Counted from the first letter of the stretch, positions 22,811 through 36,434 are shown. The stretch is DNA of 64,000 bases from Flammula alnicola (GCA_015499995.1 JADNRV010000202.1:24289-88288); one strand, 5' to 3'. The notes: generated from the sequence alone by a model not told the origin. Numbers and translations are program-made.

Positions 22811-24216
22811 CTAGCTGATGTTTATAGTCACTGTCCAACTCCGCCTATGTTTTTGCACCTGAGCAGTGAGAAGGGGCCACCAGCGATATCGATGCGCCGA
22901 GTTGGCGCCGAGTCTGACGCCACCCTGCGGCAAACTTCCTCCTCTGTCTCCGAGGCAAGAGCTTTTCGCCGAAGTGCGCGGTGAAAGAATATATTTCCTT
23001 CTCGCCAACTTACCGCCTTGAGCCGTGTCTCCGAGGCGGAATATTTCGTTTGATGGATTTAACCACCAAACCTGTTGTATTGACTTCGGGCTGCTCGTCG
23101 AGGCTACATCAATAAGTTGGGTAATTTGCGGTTCCGAAAGTTGAACTAGATCAGAAAATACTGTATTATGTAGCAACTCTGATGCGCTCGTATTTCCTCC
23201 CAGCCCAATTTCATCAGTGATGGAAGAGTAGAAAAGGTTTGAGAGACTATTACGGAAGCTCTGGGAAACAGTGTCGAGTGAGCCACATGCTACATGAAGC
23301 GAGAAGAATTTTCCCGGAAGGTGAAAGACAGAAAACAGTGTGTTTGGACTCTGAAGTGGGGCTATCGTCATATCCGAGGTTTATTCGTGATTGTCGCTGA
23401 CCTGCAGACCCTGAAGGCCGCTTACTCGGCCTTTGGTTCCATCCATGTTGGTTGCGGGCGTACGCCTTGTTCGAAAGACGAGACGGTTCGAGATAAATCA
23501 CTTGAAGATGAGACAAACATCAGCTGCGAATCCGCGAGAAAATTCCATTGTGTCAGTTCCATCTGTCAGATTTAGGGTGGATGAGACCGGTAGTTGGTAG
23601 AGAAAAATAATTACTGATGAGGGTAGTGGTGATTGAGGAGAGAATAGCATGTATATGCGCATTAATCCTTCATTTCGGCACCGTACATATGGCGTATCAT
23701 TATGCAGACGGATGATACTCAATTTCATGTCATTGTGATGAGAGGCTTTCTATTCCCAGTTACTTACCTAAACGATTTCCGGGAAATTAAGAGGGTACCT
23801 TTCCTCGCAAATCCGCCGTTTCTAGCGTAGCATTGGCAATGGATCCAATTAAAGATCGTGGCGTGACGAGCGTCCTATTCATAGTTCTACCCCTTGGTGG
23901 GAGCACCTGAGCGCCAAGTATTTTAAGAACATGGGCTTCACGGTTTGATGTCCCAAAAAAGGAGCCTCTCATGCCACTTGCGAATTGACAGATTCGAGAA
24001 GGATTTGACAGAAACAGTGCATTGTGACCACTCCTCCTCCACGCGCAGGTATTGAGATGAATCAAGCTGGAAGCTTGAAGGACGGTGTGGATCCGGGCTG
24101 CCCGTTATGACATGAAATCCAAGTTTCATCTTTGTCATGCTCACCGCGACCTGGAGTTCACCTCCGATCGCCCTGATCAATGCAACTTCGATGTTCAACG
24201 TCCAGTGCCAATTCAA
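22811..24216 (-). CDS. Unidentified multi-exon gene (candidate)
   Basis: Several minus-strand frames of protein-like composition follow each other: about 24216-23938 (GELQVAVSMTKMKLGFHVITG), about 23960-23787 (REAHVLKILGAQVLPPRGR, SLIGSIANATLETADLRGK), about 23728-23500, and 23371-22811 (SITDEIGLGGNTSASELLH, EPQITQLIDVASTSSPKSIQ, QQVWWLNPSNEIFRL). Short GT-AG introns could join them, but I could not fix the boundaries or recognise a family. The outer coordinates bound the frames, not a proven start and stop. Confidence 0.3.
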
Positions 24217-24332
24217 GCATTGCCTGAGATACTACTAATGTCGATGGGATTGATTTTCGCCCAATTTTCGACTAACGAACGGTGAATGAGTGTCAACGCA
24301 GGTCTGTGAAATTTGATAGGGAAGGGATGCAC

Positions 24333-24415
24333 ATTTCATGGTAAAAACGATCCTGAGCTTTTGAAGTTGTACAGTTTCCAAGCTTTTGCGGCTAGACGGT
24401 TAGACGGCTAGAACG
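24333..24415 (+). repeat. Inverted repeat, left copy
   Basis: Two blocks, ATTTCATGGTAAAAACGATC (24333, continuing CTGA) and CGGTTAGACGGCTAGAACG (24397-24415), recur in inverse orientation and in mirrored order at 27269-27322. The spacer between the blocks is 40 nt here and about 11 nt on the right. Confidence 0.75.
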
Positions 24416-24608
24416 ACCCTGAGCCGGGTGAGGCCGGGTGATGGGTGATGAAGATGACTGATGAGCATCATTGTTTGGCTTTAGAATTCGGGACAAATAA
24501 ATCTTATCTGTCCTGGTCATCGTCGTCGGCATGAGCATCTTCCGATTCGTACGATTTTCTCTAAGTCTTGCATGCCAAAACATGTCACTATTTCTCGCTT
24601 AAACAAGA

Positions 24609-26048
24609 TTGAAGGCCATGCTTCATTTCCAACAATTCAGGAATTCAGTTCGCAACTTCAAGTCCTCATTGGCGCCATCCTCTGGCATTCATACAATGTC
24701 AAATCCACTTGTTGGAACAAGACCTCCGCTTGCGGCATTGCTCATCGACATCTCTGGAAACCTCCATGTTGGATCGACCCCAACGCCGAATGCGGTAGAG
24801 GCTTTCCACAGACTTCGCGGGTCATCAATCCCGTTCCGCTTATGCAGCAATACCAGCAAAGAGTCCACGGCATCCCTTGTGAAACGCTTAGATAAAATGG
24901 GTTTTGAAGTGTCGCGATCAACGGTGGAAAAAGATGCGAACGTCGCCAATAAGGTTTTGTCGCGACGTTTGGTGTGGACGAGCATTGGAGCTGTTGCGCA
25001 GGTTATCAAGGACATGGGTCTCAAGGAGTAAGTTTCAGGATCCTCTCTTGTTCTGGGACTCCGAATCGGAGAGAAGGATGCGCTTACCCACATTTTGTAC
25101 TATTTAGGCCTCTGCTTCTTCTTTCTGATTCTTCTCGCGAGGAAGTCGTTACAGGTATTGGCAAGGACAGTGTGTCCGAACGGGACCAAAATCCTCTAAC
25201 ATCCAGATACGACTCGGTGGTAATTGGGTTGGCGCCGTCTTCTTTCGACTACGCCAATCTCAACACCGCTTTTAGAATTTTGAAAGGCGAGATACCAGCG
25301 ACATCTTCGCAGGAAACGCTAATCCCACGGAGCTGCGCCGATCCTCGCATGCCGAAAGGCAGCAGCGCCAATACTTCCAATAATGGTAACACCCAGGTTC
25401 CGCTTATCGCCACGCACAAGGCGAAATACATACAAACTGAGTCAGGGCTATCCTTGGGGCCCGGACCATTCGTGACCGCGCTCGAGAGCGCGGCCGGTGT
25501 AAAAGCGTATGTGGTGGGCAAGCCCACCAAGGCTTTTTTCCAAATGGTCATCCAGGATTTCGGGGAGGACGAAATGCCTGTGGGCGTTGGACCTGACGCC
25601 ACAAATCGAGGGCAGAAGGTCAGGGGGAGGATCGCCGTGATTGGCGACGATGTAGAGGCCGATCTTGGCGAAGGTGCGATTCAGTTGGGGTTATGGAGAA
25701 TACTCGGTGAGTAAATCTTATCCAGTTTCAGGGGATTCCGACTTGAATCCATGCGTGCCTACGGGCTCGTACGGTGACGGCGACAGAGACCCTTGCGCAT
25801 GATAGATCATATGTTTCGTATGGCCTCTTTCTTGCTCTTTTACTGATTAGGCTATATATTTTATTTCTTTTTCTATAGTGAAAACTGGAAAATATCGTAA
25901 GGGCGACGAAAGACGGCCGGGGGTCGTCCCACCAGACGAAGTGTTTGATTCATTTGCCGCTTTCATTGACAGTCTTCTATCTGGATCAGAAAAAGAAGGC
26001 GATGATGATGGATTCAGAACCGGGCTCGACGGTTGGGATTGCATATGA
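24609..26048 (+). CDS. HAD-superfamily (HDHD2/LHPP-like) phosphatase
   Basis: Exons 24609-25027, 25108-25706 and 25879-26048 give 395 aa. The first about 29 residues are basic without acidic residues and might target mitochondria; an internal Met at 24696 is the alternative start. HAD motif I appears as LIDISGNLHVG, motif II as RLCSNTSKEST, and the class IIA C-terminal motif as VVGKPTKAFFQMV followed by GRIAVIGDDVEADLGEGAIQLGL. Such enzymes dephosphorylate small metabolites or phospho-histidine/lysine; the substrate here is unknown. Motif I has Asn where Thr is usual (DxxGN); LHPP has Val there, so this may be tolerated. Exon 2 has a Ser/Asn-rich insertion (about residues 240-260). Confidence 0.82.
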
Positions 26049-27268
26049 ATATTATTAACCATCACGCAGATGATTGATTTGCTCTTACTTAGAAACACCA
26101 GCATTCGGTGCGTATTCAAGTGAGTTCCTTCTCAGTCTAATATGAGTTTACGACCAAAGGGTGATGAATTTATGTGCCGTGCCTTCTCAGCTTTAAAGTA
26201 TTTTTTATTGGGAAAAAATGGACAGCACGCTCTTCAACTTTTCGAGGGTGCATTTCTTGATTTCAGAACCCTCGGTGCATTTCTTGATTCTACTCGAGAG
26301 GGTCCTAACACCTCCCGACCGACCGAATAACAATGATGCCTTTATTGTTCACCTCCTCTTCTGCGGGGGCGTGGTTGAGGCGTGTTCAGGCATGTCTGAC
26401 TTCACGATTGCAAACGCAAGCGGTGAAAGTTGGCCTAACCCCTCTCGAATTCAATTTTGTCTGGGAAAAACCTGAGCAGCATTCATATTTTTTTTTTGGA
26501 AAGCTGGGAACTTGAGGACGAAAGTTTGAACGGAGTTAGAGTGGAAGCCGCTGTGGCAATATGATTCCTTTGGACATAAAACTTTTTTCTACATTTATTC
26601 ATCGCAACCAGAATCTGTTTCCCGCTCATGTCAGTGGTACATCTTCAACTTTGGAACTATTTTTTCGCACCCTAGGCATAAGAGCGCCACTTGGGAGTCG
26701 GAAAAAGACCATTTCATTGATTTGTTTATGCATGATGCTTTATTCTTCTACAAGAAATCGTACATGTATATATCTGCATGTTAAACAATTCATCCTTATT
26801 GCTCGATCTTCGTATCGCATGCGGCTGTTTCGATCACTCATAAGTGCTCAGCTCTGCCAATATTCCTTTGTCCTCGCGTCAGCTGATCAGGGACATGTGT
26901 TAAACTCTGTTGAACTGTCGAACGGGGTCGGGCTGGTTTCGGGGAGCGTAAATTTGTGGCGTTTCAAGCCCCTTTCTCAACAATTATTTCAGGTACCCCA
27001 GCATGGATGCTTTCAAGATGCTTTACAACTGCATGACTATGTCGCACGAAACCATCTCAGTTGGCGCTTCCTCGCAACGATGGTCCGGACCAGGTCCTAA
27101 TAAATATTCCCTAAGCACCACCGTATTTTAATATCTATGAAAAATATTCATATCTTCCAAATGCGTTCAAGCGGTTGGACTCGCACACATCGCAGGACGT
27201 CGACATCTTATCAGACCATGCGATATGATGGCACCACACAGATTATCATATCTGCCACTGTCATATCA
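26049..27268. other. Spacer inside the inverted-repeat block
   Basis: No gene identified. A stretch at about 26994-27131 reads openly in one frame (DAFKMLYNCMTMSHETISVG) and could be a relic exon. A direct pair GAGGGTGCATTTCTTGATTT / GTGCATTTCTTGATTCT lies near 26245-26292. Confidence 0.35.
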
Positions 27269-27322
27269 CGTTCTAGCCGTCTAACCGTGTAGCCAAGGTC
27301 AGGATCGTTTTTACCATGAAAT
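27269..27322 (-). repeat. Inverted repeat, right copy
   Basis: CGTTCTAGCCGTCTAACCG (27269-27287) and the inverse of the 24-bp block (27299-27322) match the left copy at 24333-24415 exactly in both blocks, in opposite orientation. No target duplication was seen outside the pair. Confidence 0.75.
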
Positions 27323-30300
27323 AGTATTATCAGTGCTCAATGCGGTCGAATTGATCCAGATATATCAAATATCGATGCCCATGAGCTGCTCAAGCTCTTT
27401 CACGTCCAACTCAAACTCAGAAAAGGCTATGAGGAATCCATCTCCTACCGTCCATACCTAGCAGCCGTGTGGAGTAAGTATCCCAAGGGTCAGTTATATC
27501 TAACTATGCCAGAAAGATGGGATTGGGTTTGCGATCGGGATTAGATCCAATACAATGGCGCTACAGGGAGTTCCGACGTTAAGCTCGGACTCTCACGAAA
27601 GTCGTAGCGGTGACAGGCGATGTCTGTGTAGCATGGTATTAAGTACATGTACTTGTGTGTATCTACCGACTTCTGTCTAATGCTGCCTCGCAACTTTTCC
27701 CATCCCGGACCCTTCCCGGACCGTTTTCAGTTCATTTTAATTATGACACGGTGGGCACAATTGGGACCCAAGCCACGGTTCTCTGGGAAGCGATGTATCG
27801 TGATCACAATCTTCATGCCTTTCTTCTTGGATTCACCAAATTACAAAAATGGAGGACCGAAGTATAGAATTCACCAGAGTAGTAATGCCCTCGGACGTGC
27901 GCTGCGAACCAAATGTGATTATCGTACTGCGATATTTGACACGGACTGTGGACTCCAGGACAATGTCATCGTTGCATCAGTGACAATAATAGGGCGACAG
28001 GTTCTTTTCTTGGGCGCTACGTACCTACTTCCTTGGCTCCCGGAAATGTGTATCACCTGCCGCTGTGCTGAGCAGCCCACACCATGGCTCTCCCCATAGA
28101 AAGAACGCGGCAACCTCCGCCGCAGGATTTAACACAGCGAAGGGTAATGAGCGTTCTGTGAGTTTAAATATGCTGTGGGTCTGACTATGTCGATCTGACT
28201 ACTTAGTGTTAATACTGCCCCTATCCTGCGCTAAAAATGTATCATGGGGAGATACGACCTACGCGCGTCGGTTGAGATAGTACCGCAGCGCCGCTGCATG
28301 CGTTCCTGCCAGTCGATGTACAATTCGTGGTAAAATCCTCCAACCCTCGTTCTCTTCTCCCAGAAACATTGGAATTGACAACGGGGGTGTTTTATCAATT
28401 TTTATAATACAACTCACACTCACGCTGACGCTGATCAGGAGCGGACCTGAGTGACGTCCTCGGTAAGGCGGCGCGTTGGTGGGATGATCTGTTGCTTGGG
28501 ACTGGGACGTCCGGATAGATTTTGCCATGCTATGTTTAACACCGGAGGTGTGATCACCGTCAGACTCTGATGAACGATGCCGGCCCAATTCGTGGCCAGC
28601 TCTATCTATGTACGGAATACTGAAGTTCTATGGACTCCGCCCGATATGCGAGGCCTATCTCATAAGCCGGGATTGTCGTAGGTGAACGCAAGAGAGCTAT
28701 TCTCGTTCTGGTTCGCATGCATTGCCCGCGATTCTGGATGCTTCGCCATCTCTGGTGTGAGAGAATGTAAACGGATGGGTACAAATTTGCTTCAAGTTAC
28801 GTCGTGTGGACATCGCGCTACATGGAAGTTCGAAGGTAGTGTAATTTTATACACCTGAAGGCACCACCCGGTGAATTTTCTGGATTGCCGTCTGTCATCA
28901 TGCTGATCAGCGATAGTTGTACGTAGCTATCTCTGGCTAACTAGGGGCTTCGCGAAGACCTTCTACGGTCTCATGAACAGAGGGTTGTGTGATACTTGCT
29001 TAGGGTAAATTTGCGTGGCTACAGTAAGGTCAAACTCAAAGCTCTTACCTTCCAACTAAATCCCATCTTCTGTTGATTAATCATACCCATGCCTGAAAGA
29101 CTCAGGATACTCGTGCACGCACACCTTTACCCCAGATCTCTCAAGTCGTCCCCTAAGCAGCCTTGAGCAGAAGTGGACATGTACCCCCCCCCGCATATGG
29201 ACATATAGCCGGTAAGCAAAGCCCCAGTTCGTGCCGTTTCAGAGTTCACGTTTCGAACTTTGCTAGAGAGTCGGAAGCCCAAGCCCATCAAATTCTCGGT
29301 TCCCGATGTACAAGGCCAAAGAGAAAGAGTTAACGAATCAGACCAAACCTCGAACCTGAAATTTCTGTCGAAAACTGCAATTGAAGTATGTCTAGCACAG
29401 CCATATGTCTTATTTCGCATTTTTGGGTCCCAAACATCTCTTAACAGGGATATCTCAATCTTTTCGGTGTCTATAGCGCGTGAGGAAACGAAAATCCGTG
29501 AAGTTGCGTGCCGTGCGGTCAGGGTCCAAGCCATTGTTCGTTGCGTTACAAACCCCATTTGGCATCGCTCTATTTCCGGCAAGTCGTCAGCGCAAATCAC
29601 GTACACATGGATGACTATGACGTCCATATAAGTAGGTGCACTGTGAGCAAGGTACAGGCATGCTCACGTATGTAACTCATTCCATATCGACGTGTACGGT
29701 GTTCCAGAGACCATTAATTAATCTCTTATGTATCCGTATTCATCTTGATCGACTCCGTATCCTACGGCCGTGGCTGTTAATTCCGCTGCAGGATCCTTAT
29801 CCGAGTCGCATGTGCTAGACGGGCACACATCCCCAACTCCACCTCCATGTCCTAAGATAAAGATCAAGTAAAGTATATAATCACTACTACCACCGTACGC
29901 AGTTCTGCGAACTCTGGGTTGACAGTACTTTGTTTTAAACATTCTGCAGACCAGATGATGCCTACCGGCAGGATACTTTGTATTACACGCGGCATGTCAG
30001 AGTTCGGATTTCGGATGTCGATGCGGTGAGCCGGTGCGTCGGTAAGTATCGCCACTGTTGCTAATACTAGTATTGTATGGGCAGGGGCGAAGGAATGCAG
30101 GATACGCGATGTGTATCATTCAGGATGGACAAACGAATAAACGAAGAATGTGGGATTGAATTCTTTGTTCTCCGTGATTAGAAAAAGAATTCGAAGGTGT
30201 CATTGAGCTGCCACGCCGATAGTAGCCACATCTCTCCACTTTAAAGTTCCACATTGAAAACTGCGCGGAGGGCCAGGCCCGGTATATATCTGTAATCAGA

Positions 30301-33300
30301 TAAGCCAGGTATGGCTCACCATGGTTTATCAAGATAGAATCCGAGAGAACCTCAAAAAAAAAACGGCAAAAGACGGTGAATGTGAGCGTGAGGTGATGGG
30401 CTGAGGGTGCGAAGGTGAAGTTACACATTGAACGTTGAACCCCAATCTCCCGTGCGCATGCACGGCCCCGGAGCTGTAATCAGATAAGAAATTGGTAAGT
30501 GATTCCTGCAGCTATAGAACCCGAGAAACGGAAAGAGGGGTGAGATAAACGGAAAAGAGGGTGAGAGCAAGAATAGCGACACCACCGGGACCCAAGAATA
30601 TCTCATAAGTACCGTTACTTGCAGTGTAAAACGAGGACGGTGGTGGCAATCGTAGACCAACTGACAGAAGTGCTTGGACTCTCTCAGCTTTCCGTCAAAA
30701 AGTGCAAAGTCCAACATGGGCGTTGAGGTCAAGTCACGGCTTCTATACCATGCCATCCTTGACCGTCGCAGGCTTAGCCCACCCCCGCGTGGAAAAATTC
30801 CACTCCAAGCCACTGGGCCATGCCCTCCAAGTTTGCAAATAGAAGTTGGAACACAAACGATTCAACTCACCGTGACATCTCCCATTTCGCGCAACGCTCA
30901 AAGAATAGCCGGACCCATCGGGACATACGTAGGTGCCAGACCCAGAGTATAATCGAAGAGTGACAATTTAAAACCTTGAACTTGGCTTGAATACCTGAAC
31001 GCTTGAACTTGCTTAGATTACCGTCCACATACACACGTCAACTTTTCACGGGTCAGCTTCCGTGACTGGCAGCAGCACACGAAGAATCGCCGTCCACCTC
31101 GGGACATCGGCGACCTAGAAGATGAAGATTAAAATTAAAATTAAGTAAACTACAGTATGTAAGCCGCAGGTTGATTGAGAACCCCCGTCGCGAGTTCGTT
31201 AGGACGCCGAACTTCATCTCACAGGTAAGTAAGTAATAAGTATTCGTGTTCGAAGTGTCAATGCGCAGGCAGGCCTAGGCATGCACGCAGGCATCTGTTT
31301 TTTTGAGGACTGGATGTTGCCAATTGGGTGCCCTACCCACGGCCACGGCCACGGCTAGCCGCGTTCAAACGAAGCAGGGAGGCGTTTGGTTTAGGTTACT
31401 TACACGTAGAGTAATAGGGAGCTACGCCGGCCCAACTCTATAATACTCCCAACCTTACTCACTCAGACTATTCGCTCGCTCACTGTCAGCACAAGGTTAC
31501 TTAATAATTTAAGTAGCCGTAGACGCCGTACGTAGCCGCAGCGGCACTCACTCAAGCTTATGTATGTACTTACATAGCAGGACGTGAAATCGACCATGGA
31601 AGCTGGTGCTAGTGCGAATTCTAAGTGACGCAGTCGATCATGAGCGCGAGTCCACGTCCGCGTTGTCCAAGGAGCGAAGGAAGTATTAGTAGTAACTCGG
31701 TGACTCGGTGATCAATGTACGTTCTTGAAGCTCGAGCTCGAGGCGAGGAGGAGGAAGGAAGCTGTATTTGTGGCTGTAGTGTAGCTGTAGTGTAGCTGGC
31801 GTCTAGTCTACGTAAATAGTCATGCACACTCAGCCGTGCTCTAGTCGTGTATGGACTCGGAGGGAGACTTGCCTTTCTCCTTCTCTGTCTCTTTGTGCGC
31901 ATGCCTTTGTAACTTACATAGGATTGCTTTTTCCTTTCCTGTCCAGTGCGAATCCCTGGAATCGGCATATAAGTACACGTATCGTGCGACCGTTTAAATA
32001 ATATTATCATCGTACAAGGCAAACGGTCCGCTTTAGGCTCTGCGATCCTCCCCCCAAGGGCCAACGCGAACTGCAAATTATCAGTGCGAACTACTGCGAA
32101 CTGGATCCCGGCCTGCCAGTGCCTGCCTTCTTCGCATTTACATTTCAATCGAAGCTCGAAGGTTGAAACTTGAAACTTGAAACTTGAAACTTGCAGTTTG
32201 AAGAATGACCCCAACTTGAATGCTGAACGGGTATTGTATCCTTGCGTCCTGCATCCTGCCGACACACTTATTTATCATCATGGATATAGGTGGAACAAGG
32301 GGAGGGCTGGGAGGTGAATCCAAAAATTAACGCACTGCGCGAGTGACAGAACCGGATAGGGACGGAAGAGGGATCCTCGTCCTATGTACTTGCAGAGTAT
32401 GCACGGCCTTAGGTCTAGCCTATGTAGGAAATGGGCTCACCACAAACGCAATGAATGATCTTATGCATGTAAGTATATACGTATATACCACAAAGTTAAT
32501 GGTGGTGATAAATCGTACATACCAGGCTAGGTAAGCGTCTGTTTTTAGCTCTGCGATCCTCGCCTGGCAAGCTCCACGTAACGCATAACGCACATGTACA
32601 ACTGCAATTGACTTCGAACGGCGAACTAATGTTAATGTAATGTGAACTATGGACTGGGTCAGTATGCCTGGAAATGAAGAAAGAAAAGCCGGTTCAGGCT
32701 GATTTAGACTTATAAACGGGTCCTTGGAACTTGCGTCCTGCCGGCCCACTCGTGAATGCGACTATTTAGGGAACAAAGGAATTCGATGATCAAACAAACA
32801 CTTGCATTGAAGTCAAATGTGCTGTACCGGCAACATAAACATGGACATCAACGCGAACGCGGATAAAGGAAAGCGCGTACCCTAGGCAGGTAAGTACTAG
32901 TATAGACCGGTGTGTGGAGGGGGTGGGGGAAGATCCTCGTCCTACGGTCTCCTGCGGCATTGGCGTTACCTTACCACAAAGGCAGTGCGATATCTGCGAT
33001 ATGACGCTAGGATGAACGCCGGCCGGGTTTTATGAATATTTATCGGCATCCCTTGGCTCTGGCAGCAAAGAAGGCAACGAAGTACCCCCCTCCCGAGCGG
33101 ATTCGGATTCGGATATGTGAAGGCTTGAAGGAGGCGACTTGATCGGCGTGCGTTTGCGTAATACGGTATGATTGAGTCACGGCGAACTAGTGAGTAGCCG
33201 AAATTGTGCGGTGAGTGGTGGGAGAAGGTTGCCTTTTTGGATGCTCATTTATGCTTTAGGTTGTTGACGTAGACAAAGGAGCTGGGGGTGGGTCGTTCGT

Positions 33301-33892
33301 TACATAGGCGCTAGTGTTTATTTTAGGGGCCTGGGTGTGGATTTGGGGGTATGAGCAGGAGTGGTACTTGGAAATGGGATGGGATGAGAGAAAGAGCGAG
33401 GCGACCATGAGGTGATTCGGATGAAGAATTCGCGCCGAATTGAGGAAGCGATGTTGCAGATCTTGGGGTCAGAGACACGTGGGAATGAAGTGCGAGATAC
33501 GAGATATCCGATATGGAAGGGGGCCTATTACGATTCACGATTACGATGCACGATTGATTTTAATCATTTTTTATAAGTAGACGCTTTGCAACGCGACAAT
33601 CGGTGTGTGATGCTGATATGGATTGGATTGCAGGATTCATCAGGGGAGAGGTGACTGATTTCCATGTAGGCCGACGATTTTGTTGTTTCTGTTTCGCGAT
33701 AGCTTTAGTGTTCCAGGAACTGCGGAGATGTGAATTGACGGACACACCGATCGTCGATTCTTTTTTGTAATTGTATTGGTTGTGGGATAAACCGCGGTTT
33801 GAGGATAAAGAGATTTCCTCGGATTTTGTGACGAAAGCGGAAGGGTAGACGCCAATCCCGGTACCTCTAAATCCTCGGCGTGCTATGATGAC
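27323..33892. other. Gene-poor 6.5-kb stretch
   Basis: No multi-exon frame, RNA gene or transposase was recognised on either strand. It contains scattered short motifs of the type CTTGAACTTG and GTAAGTAAGT, and a C-run near 29186. The segment 31600-33000 has diverged internal repeats (listed separately). Confidence 0.4.
31860..33000. repeat. Diverged internal repeats and TTGAAAC microsatellite
   Basis: Blocks CTGCGATCCTC and GATCCTCGTCCTA with similar surroundings recur near 32040/32553 and 32373/32931. A perfect run of TTGAAAC-type units lies at 32164-32190. It looks like degraded repeated sequence of unknown type. Confidence 0.35.
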
Positions 33893-33899
33893 TATATAA
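33893..33899 (+). promoter_or_regulatory. TATA box of the zinc-finger gene
   Basis: TATATAA in the context GACTATATAAACC lies 31 bases before the ATG at 33930, so the transcript leader would be very short or start inside this spacer. Position and sequence fit a core promoter; inferred. Confidence 0.45.
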
Positions 33900-33929
33900 A
33901 CCGTGAATCGCCTCTGCGCTCGTCACAAA

Positions 33930-36434
33930 ATGGCTGCATCCCCAATATCCCTGCCCAGCATCCATGAGATGTTTCCCGGTATGTCTTTCTCCTCTATCAT
34001 CCCTCCTCACCTAACCCCCTTTGTTCTAGACCATCTCATGACGCGAGTATGTCTTTTTCATCCTCTTGTCTATGCCTTCACTCACCTTTTCTCAGTCCTC
34101 AGGGCCTCTTCACCACCATGCACCCCACTCACGGTCGCACGACTCGTCCTACCCGAAGCCTAACACAGAGTCCGCACGGAAACGCCCCTCTCTCTCCTCC
34201 GTCTCGCCTTCTTCCTCGCACCCGCACGTGTATGCCTACAACGTCCTGCGCTCCGACCCCGCCAGCGCTTCCTTGCAACACATCACCTCCAGCGCGACCC
34301 TCCCCAACCGCCCCGCCAACCCCCAGCAGCTGGGCACCAACTCGGTCGTTGCCAGTGGCTCGTCCCCTGCCTTTCGCGTCTCTGTCTCTGCGTCAGGGTC
34401 CGCGACTGCCGCGGCCGAGGTGAAGCTCACAACGTCATTGCCACTGCGCAGTGATACTACTACTATTCATCGGGATATGCGGCTCCGAGATGCCGCGCAG
34501 CATCACCACCAACAGTACCCTATAACGCCAACGACGCCCTCCTCCGCCAACAGCAGCATCCCACACGCTCGGTACCCCCCTTCGCGCCGCGCCTCGTTCG
34601 GTGACAACCATATCACCGTCGACCCGCGCAACCCGTCCATCATATCTTTCCCCGTCGCCCGCCCCTCCACATCCGCGTCCCTGTCCAGGAAGCTCTCTGC
34701 CGGCCTGGACTTGAACGCCGCTAACGATCGGGGGCGGGCAAGCGATGACGATGAGGATCAAGACCAGGAGGAGGACGGGGACGAAGAGGGCCACAGCCAC
34801 GGCGAGGGCAATAACGGGAAGAAACACGTCTGCCCGACGTGCGCCAAGAGGTTTAATCGGCCGAGCAGTTTGAGGATCCATGTTAATACGCATACGGGTG
34901 CTACGCGTGAGTGTTCTTTTCTTTTCTGCCTTTCTTTTCTGTCTTTCTTTTCTGTCTTTCTTTTATGTGTTTTCACCCTTTTTTCTCCGAGCCCAAATTT
35001 TCATTCATCCAAACCTATCTTTTTCCATCCTCTCGCTCCCGCTAACGCATACACTAACTACCCACTTCCCCTCTTCCCTTCCACAAAATAATAGCATTCC
35101 GCTGCCCATGGCCGAACTGCGGCCGCGAATTCAACGTCAACTCGAACATGCGGCGGCACTACAGGAACCACACCACCCCGGGGCTCTCGCGCTCGCACTC
35201 GTCTTCTACCACCAATGCCCATGCCAGTGCCAGTGCCACCCATGTTCCGGGCCAGCACCAGCAGCCGCGCGGGCAGCAGAGAGTCCAGGGACAGCACGGG
35301 CAGATGGCGTCGGGCGGCGATGGGCGAAGGAAGAGGCGCAGGCTCAGCGCGCCGGCGGGGTATGAGTATGCGCATGAGTATGAGCATGGGCTTGGGTATG
35401 CGGTGGGGTCGTTCCAGCACCAGCAACACCAGCAACACCACACTCAACAACACCATGGGTACCAGCAGCAGCAGCAGCGCACGACGCTCCGTGCGGACCA
35501 GGTACCTGCCTCGTCCGTGCGCCATGCGCCTCCTCCGCCTCTACCTCCACCTGCGCCTCCACAGCACCCGTCTTTGTCTGCAGCGGCGCATCACCACCAT
35601 GCGCATCCCAATTCGTCTTCGATGTATCTTCAGCAGCATCAGCAGAGTTCGCGTCCCTATTATCCTCACCCCCACCCCCACCCCCACCCGCACCACTACC
35701 AGTCGAGCCAGAGCCAGAACCAGCGCCAGGCGAGCCCGTACCGCCGCCCGCACGCACACACCGTCGTCGGCGCGATGATGCCGTCCCCGCCGATCACGAG
35801 CGTGTCTGTGACGAGCGCCAGTGGGTCGTCGTCCGAGGGCGAGGGCGAGGGTGAGGGCGAGGAGGGGGATGGGGGTGGGATGATTTCGGAGGAGGACGAG
35901 GAGGAGGCGTGTTATAGACGTCCTCGTCCTCATCGAGCAAACGCAAAGGAGCGAGAGTACGATGATGATGATGAATACGAATACGACGCATACCCCCACC
36001 CCCACCGCCCCGCGCGGCGGCGCGAGTACGGCTCGCTGCCGCTGCCGGAGGGGGAGGGGGAGGAGGGGGGGTATCGTCCATACGCGCCGAGCGTGCGGTC
36101 CCGCCAACAACAACAACAACACGAGGAGAAGTACAAGAAGAAGTACACCGCGCACCGCCCGCTCACGCCCGGCTCGAGCTTCCACTCGTCGTCGCCGTCG
36201 CCGTCGATGTCGCCCCCGCCTTTGCCTTTGCCGGTGGCGGTGGCGGTGGGGGGGCTGAGTCCGAGTCCGAGGAGTCCGGCGAGTCCGGCTGCGCCTGCCA
36301 ACACCAGCGCGAAGTACAGCGCGTCGACGCCGTACGTGCATAGTTTGGCGGACGCACGGGTGTCGACGACGCTCCGGCCTGCGTTCCACGGCGCAAGCGC
36401 GAGGGAGAGAGAGGCGGATGGGCGGCGGTGGTAG
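33930..36434 (+). CDS. C2H2 zinc-finger protein, probable transcription factor
   Basis: Exons 33930-33978, 34030-34046, 34096-34906 and 35095-36434 join to 738 aa. Exon 1 gives MAASPISLPSIHEMFP, a start seen in basidiomycete two-finger regulators. Two C2H2 fingers lie across the last intron: CPTCAKRF with H-x3-H, and CPWPNCGREF with RRHYRNH. An acidic run (DDDEDQDQEEDGDEE) precedes them; after them come Ser, Gln, His, Pro and acidic low-complexity tracts to the end. The protein probably binds DNA in the nucleus; targets unknown. Exon 2 is 17 nt and needed to keep frame (DHLMTR). Strong GC and codon repeats create long false frames on the other strand. Confidence 0.82.

Noticed and set aside
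27471..27640. Possible 5S rRNA-like stretch
   Set aside because: It did not match the fungal 5S conserved blocks on inspection.
29180..29195. C-rich run as a possible structural element
   Set aside because: Simple homopolymer-like tract with no partner sequence or gene context.
31621..32265. 214-aa minus-strand frame
   Set aside because: It overlaps microsatellite and repeat sequence, has no domain, and its composition is not protein-like.
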